A program made the position numbers and the translations under genes. Under the pieces are notes generated by a model. The model was not told the origin of the DNA, searched no databases, and saw only the letters and a program-made list of their open reading frames with translations. Of a stretch of 64,000 nt of DNA, positions 60,150-64,000 are shown piece after piece. This stretch comes from JAATGI01 sp036510675 (lineage in GTDB: Bacteria > Pseudomonadota > Alphaproteobacteria > ATCC43930 > CGMCC-115725), in assembly GCA_036510675.1 (NCBI GenBank), contig DATCDN010000138.1, forward strand, positions 124,001 to 188,000, given 5' to 3'. Each line of letters begins with the position of its first letter. Position 1 is the stretch's first letter.

Positions 60150-60824
60150 ATGCGACGCGCCGACCGCCTGTTCCAGATCGTCCAGTTGTTGCGGGGCGGC
60201 CGGCTCGTCACCGCGCGCAAACTCGCGGACAAGCTCGAGGTCTCGGAGCGCACGATCTATCGCGACATCGTGGCGCTCCAGGCGTCGGGCGTGCCCATCG
60301 AGGGCGAGGCCGGCATCGGCTATGTGCTGCGCCGGGGCTTCGACATCCCGCCGCTGATGTTCACGCGCGGCGAGATCGAGGCGATTGTCCTGGGCACCCG
60401 GATGGTCGAGGCGTGGGGCGGCGCGCAACTCGCCGAAGCGGCACGCGAGGCGCTGAAGAAGATCGAGGCGGTGGTGCCGCCCGACCTGCGCGACCGGATC
60501 GAGCGCACCCCGCTCTACGCGCCTGGCTTTCGCGTGCCCGATGAATTGCGCCGGCGGCTCGACGAATTGAGCGGCGCGATCCGCGACCAGCATATCGCCG
60601 CGACCGACTATCGGCGCGAGGATGGCGGCGACAGCCAGCGCCGCATCCGCCCGCTCGGCCTCTATTTCTGGGGCGGCGTGTGGACGGTGGTGGCGTGGTG
60701 CGAGCTGCGTCAGGATTTCCGCAGCTTTCGCATCGACCGGATGGACCGGCTGGAAATTCTGACGGAACGCTTCCCGAGCGACCCGGAAAAATCGCTGCGC
60801 GCGTTCCTCGCCAAAATGCGTTAG
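60150..60824 (+). CDS. YafY/PafC-type HTH-WYL regulator
   Basis: A 224-residue regulator. The winged helix at the start has RRADRLFQIVQLLRGGR and KLEVSERTIYRDIVALQASG (about 28-47), followed by YVLRRGFDIPP. The WYL domain (about 130-205) has RRIRPLGLYFWGGVWTVVAW, in which the usual Trp-Tyr-Leu triad is altered. Such proteins sense ligands or single-stranded DNA. It likely controls the tandem VOC genes through the palindrome at 59164. It converges with the binding protein gene and overlaps its end by four bases. Confidence 0.88.
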   Translation: MRRADRLFQIVQLLRGGRLVTARKLADKLEVSERTIYRDIVALQASGVPIEGEAGIGYVLRRGFDIPPLMFTRGEIEAIVLGTRMVEAWGGAQLAEAAREALKKIEAVVPPDLRDRIERTPLYAPGFRVPDELRRRLDELSGAIRDQHIAATDYRREDGGDSQRRIRPLGLYFWGGVWTVVAWCELRQDFRSFRIDRMDRLEILTERFPSDPEKSLRAFLAKMR

Positions 60825-61618
60825 CGCGCCACGGACCAGTCCCGCACGATTTGCTCGATCGCCGCCAGCCCATCGGTCAGCGCGGCGGGGCCGGGTTGTA
60901 GGATGATCGACGATTTTATCTCGAACAAGTGGCGCTCGCGCACCGCCGGGATCGCGGCGAAGCCCGGACGCGCCGCCAGCCGCTCGGGCCGGAACTTCTT
61001 GCCGCACCACGAGCCGATGACGATATCGGGCGCGGCGGCGATCACCGCCTCGCCCGTGACGATGCGGCCCTTGGCGTCGGCGGCGTGCGAGCGATCGGCG
61101 AAGACATCGATGCCGCCGGCGATCTCCATCAGCTCCGAGACCCAGCGGATCGCCGAGATCGACGGCTCGTCCCATTCCTCGAAAAAGACGCGCGGCTTGA
61201 TCGTCAGGCGCGCGGCCCGGTCGCGGGCGTCGGCGATGCCGCGACGATATGTGTTAACCAGCGTTTCGGCGACATCGCGTGCATCAACCAGCGCGCCGAG
61301 CGTGCGAATCATGTCGAAAATGCCGGCAATATCGCGCTGGTTGAAGGTGTGTACGGCGAAACCGTGCCGAATTAGGGTCGCCACGATATCGGCCTGCATA
61401 TCGGAAAATGCCAGGATGATGTCGGGGCGCAATGCCGCGATCTTGCCGAGATCCGCCGATGTGAAGGCGCTCACGCGTGGCTTGTCGCGTCGCGCCTCGG
61501 GCGGCCGGACGGTATAGCCGGAGATGCCGACGATGCGATCCTGCCGCCCCAGAAGGTACAGCGTTTCGACCGTTTCCTCGGTCAGGCAGACGATGCGTTC
61601 AGGGGGAAACATGCTCAT
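60821..61618 (-). CDS. Cobalamin/siderophore-type ABC binding protein without signal peptide
   Basis: A 265-residue BtuF-like (periplasmic binding protein 2) protein. It has PERIVCLTEETVETLYLLG, VGISGYTVRPPEA, KIAALRPDIILAFSD and later GEAVIAAAPDIVIGSWCGKK. The domain is complete, but it begins MSMFPPERIVCL with no signal peptide or lipobox. It may therefore be a cytoplasmic protein, as in other solitary BtuF-like genes. No btuC or btuD lies near. It is divergent from the RND operon. Confidence 0.8.
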   Translation of the reverse strand: MSMFPPERIVCLTEETVETLYLLGRQDRIVGISGYTVRPPEARRDKPRVSAFTSADLGKIAALRPDIILAFSDMQADIVATLIRHGFAVHTFNQRDIAGIFDMIRTLGALVDARDVAETLVNTYRRGIADARDRAARLTIKPRVFFEEWDEPSISAIRWVSELMEIAGGIDVFADRSHAADAKGRIVTGEAVIAAAPDIVIGSWCGKKFRPERLAARPGFAAIPAVRERHLFEIKSSIILQPGPAALTDGLAAIEQIVRDWSVAR

Positions 61619-61789
61619 CCATGCTATTGAGAAAGCTTGCGGATCGACGGGGATAGCGGTCCGGCCCGGCGCCTAGAACCGGATGATCGCATCGCCCCGG
61701 CCCACGCTTTCTTGCCTTTACGACGGGCGCGATTCAACGGCAAATGTGCCGCGCCGGGCGCGATCCGGCCGAGGATCTATCAGGAGCGC

Positions 61790-63289
61790 ATGGACGATTC
61801 GAGCCCACCTTTGCGCCAGCTGCCCCCGCCGCGCCGGCGCTGGCTGCGATGGGTGCTGGTGCTGCTGGCGATCATTATCCTGTTGGCCATCGGCTGGCGC
61901 TGGTGGCTGCAACCGCGCCTCAATCCCAAGCCCCAGGCCACCGGCACGACCGCCGTCAGCCCGCGCGGGGCCGGTGGCGGACGCGGGCGGTTCCAGGCCG
62001 CGGGGGCGCAGCCCGTGGGCGCCGCGACTGTCGCCACGGGCGATATCGACATCACGCTCAACGCGCTCGGCACGGTGACGCCGCTCGCCACCGTCACGGT
62101 GCGCACCCAGATCAACGGCCAGCTGGTCCAGATCGCGTTTACCGAGGGGCAGATCGTCAAGAAGGGCGATTTCCTCGCCGAAATCGATCCGCGCCCCTAC
62201 CAGATCGCGCTGCAGCAGGCGCAAGGCCAATTGGCGCGCGACCAGGCGCTGTTGAAGGGCGCCCAGGTCGATCTGGCGCGCTATCAGAAATTGGCGCGGC
62301 AAAATTCCATCGCCCAGCAACAGGCCGACGATCAGCTCTATCTGGCGCGGCAATATGAGGGCACGGTGAAGCTCGACGAGGCGGGCGTCGCCAACGCCAA
62401 GCTCAATCTCGCCTATTGCCATATCGTGTCGCCGGTCGCGGGCAAGGCCGGCCTGCGCCAGGTCGATGTCGGCAACTATGTCCAGACCAGCGACGCCAAC
62501 GGTATCGTGGTGGTGACGCAATTACAGCCGATTACCGTGCTGTTCCCGGTCGCCGAGGATTTCCTGCCGCAGATCCAGAAGCGCGAGGCCGCCGGCGCGA
62601 AACTGCCGGTCACCGCCTATGATCGGGCGATGACCACCAAGCTGGCGGCGGGCACCTTATACGCGATCGACAGCCAGATCGATCCGACCACCGGTACGGT
62701 GAAGATGAAGGCGCAGTTCGACAATGCGGATTTCGCGCTGTTCCCGCAGCAATTCGTCAACGCGAAGCTGCTGATCGATACGCTGAAGGATGTGGTAATC
62801 GCGCCGACCGCGGCGATTCAGCGCGGCGCGCCCGGCACCTTCGTGTTCCTGATCAAGACCGGCAACAAGGTCGCGGTTACCAATGTGAAGCTCGGGCCGG
62901 TTCAGGGCGAACAAGTCGCGGTGCTGTCCGGCCTCGCCGCCGGCGATCGGGTCGTGGTCGATGGCGCCGATCGGCTGCGTGATGGCGTGACCGTCACTGT
63001 CCCGCAGGCGAAGGGCGGCGCGCCCGGCGCCAAGGGCGGCGGCGGGCGGCGCGCCGGCGCCAATACCGGGCCCGCCGCGCCCAAAGCCGCCGCGACGGCG
63101 GGTGGCCCGGCCGACACCGCCGCGCCCGCCACGATCACCGGCTCCAATCTCGGCAAGAGCAGTCCGGTCAAAGGCAAATCGCCCAATCTCGGCGGCAATC
63201 ACGGGCCGGGTTACAATCCTCCGCCGGATCAGCTCACCAATCCCGGACCTGCCGCGCCGAAATCGAGCAAGAGCGGGACCACGCAATGA
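61790..63289 (+). CDS. mdtA: RND efflux membrane-fusion protein (MdtA type)
   Basis: A 499-residue periplasmic adaptor. A basic N-terminus and one helix (about 19-38) anchor it. The lipoyl-like hairpin has TVRTQINGQLVQIAFTEGQIVKKGD (about 102-126), followed by a coiled-coil (AQGQLARDQALLKGAQVDLARYQK) and SPVAGKAGLRQVDVGNYV. The last 90 or so residues are a Gly/Ala/Pro/Lys-rich tail with GKSSPVKGKSPNLGGN, longer than in most MdtA proteins. CAGGAG precedes the ATG; upstream in-frame sequence is not protein-like. Confidence 0.9.
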   Translation: MDDSSPPLRQLPPPRRRWLRWVLVLLAIIILLAIGWRWWLQPRLNPKPQATGTTAVSPRGAGGGRGRFQAAGAQPVGAATVATGDIDITLNALGTVTPLATVTVRTQINGQLVQIAFTEGQIVKKGDFLAEIDPRPYQIALQQAQGQLARDQALLKGAQVDLARYQKLARQNSIAQQQADDQLYLARQYEGTVKLDEAGVANAKLNLAYCHIVSPVAGKAGLRQVDVGNYVQTSDANGIVVVTQLQPITVLFPVAEDFLPQIQKREAAGAKLPVTAYDRAMTTKLAAGTLYAIDSQIDPTTGTVKMKAQFDNADFALFPQQFVNAKLLIDTLKDVVIAPTAAIQRGAPGTFVFLIKTGNKVAVTNVKLGPVQGEQVAVLSGLAAGDRVVVDGADRLRDGVTVTVPQAKGGAPGAKGGGGRRAGANTGPAAPKAAATAGGPADTAAPATITGSNLGKSSPVKGKSPNLGGNHGPGYNPPPDQLTNPGPAAPKSSKSGTTQ

Positions 63290-63342
63290 CCGGGGATGGC
63301 CCGGCAATCCAGCGGCCGCGCCCCGGTGCTTGAGACGGCGCC

Positions 63343-64000
63343 ATGAGTCCGTCCCAGCCCTTCATCCTCCGCCCCGTCGCGACCTCGCTGCTGATGATCG
63401 CGATCCTGCTGTCGGGCATCGTGGCGTTCGGCTTCCTGCCGCTGTCGGCCCTGCCCGAGGTCGATTACCCGACCATCCAAGTCCAGACGCTCTATCCCGG
63501 CGCCAGCCCGGAGGTGATGACGACCTCGGTCACGGCGCCGCTCGAAGAGCAATTCGGCCAGATGCCGAGCCTGGCGCAGATGTCGTCGTCGAGTTCGGGG
63601 GGCGCCTCGGTCATCACCCTGCAATTCACGCTCGATCTCAACATCGATGTCGCCGAGCAGGAGGTTCAGGCCGCGATCAATGCCGCCGGCAACCTGCTGC
63701 CGGCCGATCTGCCGGCGCCGCCGATCTATGCCAAGGTCAACCCGGCGGACGCCCCGGTGCTGACACTGGCGATCACCTCAAAGACACTGCCGCTGACCCA
63801 GGTCGAGGATTTGACCGACACGCGCATCGCGCAGAAAATCTCGCAACTGCCCGGCGTCGGCCTCGTCAGCATCAGCGGCGGCCAGCAGCCGGCTGTGCGC
63901 ATTCAGGCCGATCCGCGCGCGCTGGCCGCCCATGGCCTCAATATCGACGATTTGCGCACCACGGTGTCGAACGCGACCGTCGATGGGCCCAAGGGCAATT
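63343..64000 (+). CDS. mdtB: RND efflux transporter, MdtB type (5-prime part)
   Basis: An inner-membrane RND pump cut by the window edge after 219 codons. It starts SQPFILRPVATSLLMIAILL, the MdtB/MdtC-type N-terminus, with the first helix at about 11-32. The periplasmic porter domain follows (ALPEVDYPTIQVQTLYPGASP, MSSSSSGGASVITLQF, LNIDVAEQEVQAAINAA). It begins 53 bases after mdtA. A second pump gene (mdtC) would be expected beyond the edge. Confidence 0.92.
   Translation, partial: MSPSQPFILRPVATSLLMIAILLSGIVAFGFLPLSALPEVDYPTIQVQTLYPGASPEVMTTSVTAPLEEQFGQMPSLAQMSSSSSGGASVITLQFTLDLNIDVAEQEVQAAINAAGNLLPADLPAPPIYAKVNPADAPVLTLAITSKTLPLTQVEDLTDTRIAQKISQLPGVGLVSISGGQQPAVRIQADPRALAAHGLNIDDLRTTVSNATVDGPKGN

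Overview
The window is about 64 kb of GC-rich (roughly two-thirds G+C by eye), gene-dense chromosomal DNA from an alphaproteobacterium. Supporting signs are the cytochrome c / kdsB / pheA / hisN-like block, the pst-phoU-phoB layout, polyhydroxybutyrate turnover, acyl-CoA carboxylase catabolism and intergenic palindromes of the kind common in that class. A finer assignment (Rhodospirillales-like or similar) would be a guess. No rRNA, tRNA, prophage, conventional transposase or CRISPR array was recognised. Two features stand out as possible mobile DNA: a small four-helix-bundle gene flanked by inverted heptamer arrays, and a gene-less fold-back array of the same heptamer 15 kb away.

Layout. 0-5.3 kb: a minus-strand phosphate operon pstC-pstA-pstB-phoU-phoB with a good Pho box before pstC and no pstS or phoR inside it. 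5.4-8.5 kb: two tandem 3-hydroxyanthranilate-dioxygenase-like cupins, a small alpha/beta protein and a MarR regulator, divergent from a TAXI-type binding protein without a signal peptide. 8.6-12.3 kb: malic enzyme (maeB type) translationally coupled to a PhoR-type kinase. 12.4-14.6 kb: MAPEG protein, the heptamer array, and a TetR/ferredoxin-reductase pair. 15.0-18.8 kb: an ECF sigma factor with small envelope or stress proteins (ElaB/YqjD-like, holin-like, CsbD, PRC-barrel, AI-2E family). 18.9-23.4 kb: methyltransferase, HicB-like protein, pheA-kdsB divergent from cytochrome c and hisN-like phosphatase.

23.5-29.4 kb: a yejABEF-type peptide ABC importer interrupted between yejE and yejF by the four-helix-bundle element, whose right repeat supplies the yejF start codon. 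29.4-36.9 kb: M17 aminopeptidase, GST, malate synthase, heavy-metal P-type ATPase and a PhyH-type dioxygenase. 37.0-43.6 kb: two CoxL-like molybdopterin subunits, without visible medium or small subunits, on either side of an intracellular PHB depolymerase. 43.6-46.3 kb: a Phd/VapC toxin-antitoxin pair, a luciferase-like monooxygenase and an alpha/beta hydrolase. 46.6-56.1 kb: a leucine/isovalerate (liu-type) catabolic run: carboxylase alpha and beta subunits, enoyl-CoA hydratase, acyl-CoA synthetase, isovaleryl-CoA dehydrogenase and an SDR. 56.2-60.8 kb: DUF1330, a sorbosone-dehydrogenase-like protein, VOC proteins, an SDR and a WYL regulator with a candidate operator. 60.8-64 kb: a cobalamin-type binding protein and the start of an MdtAB-like RND efflux operon that runs off the window.

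Read together, the genes describe an aerobic heterotroph able to use phosphate, peptides, branched-chain or acyl substrates, stored PHB and C2 compounds. Start codons were chosen by ribosome-binding site, conserved N-termini and 4-base ATGA overlaps. All functions are read from sequence features, with no database search behind them.
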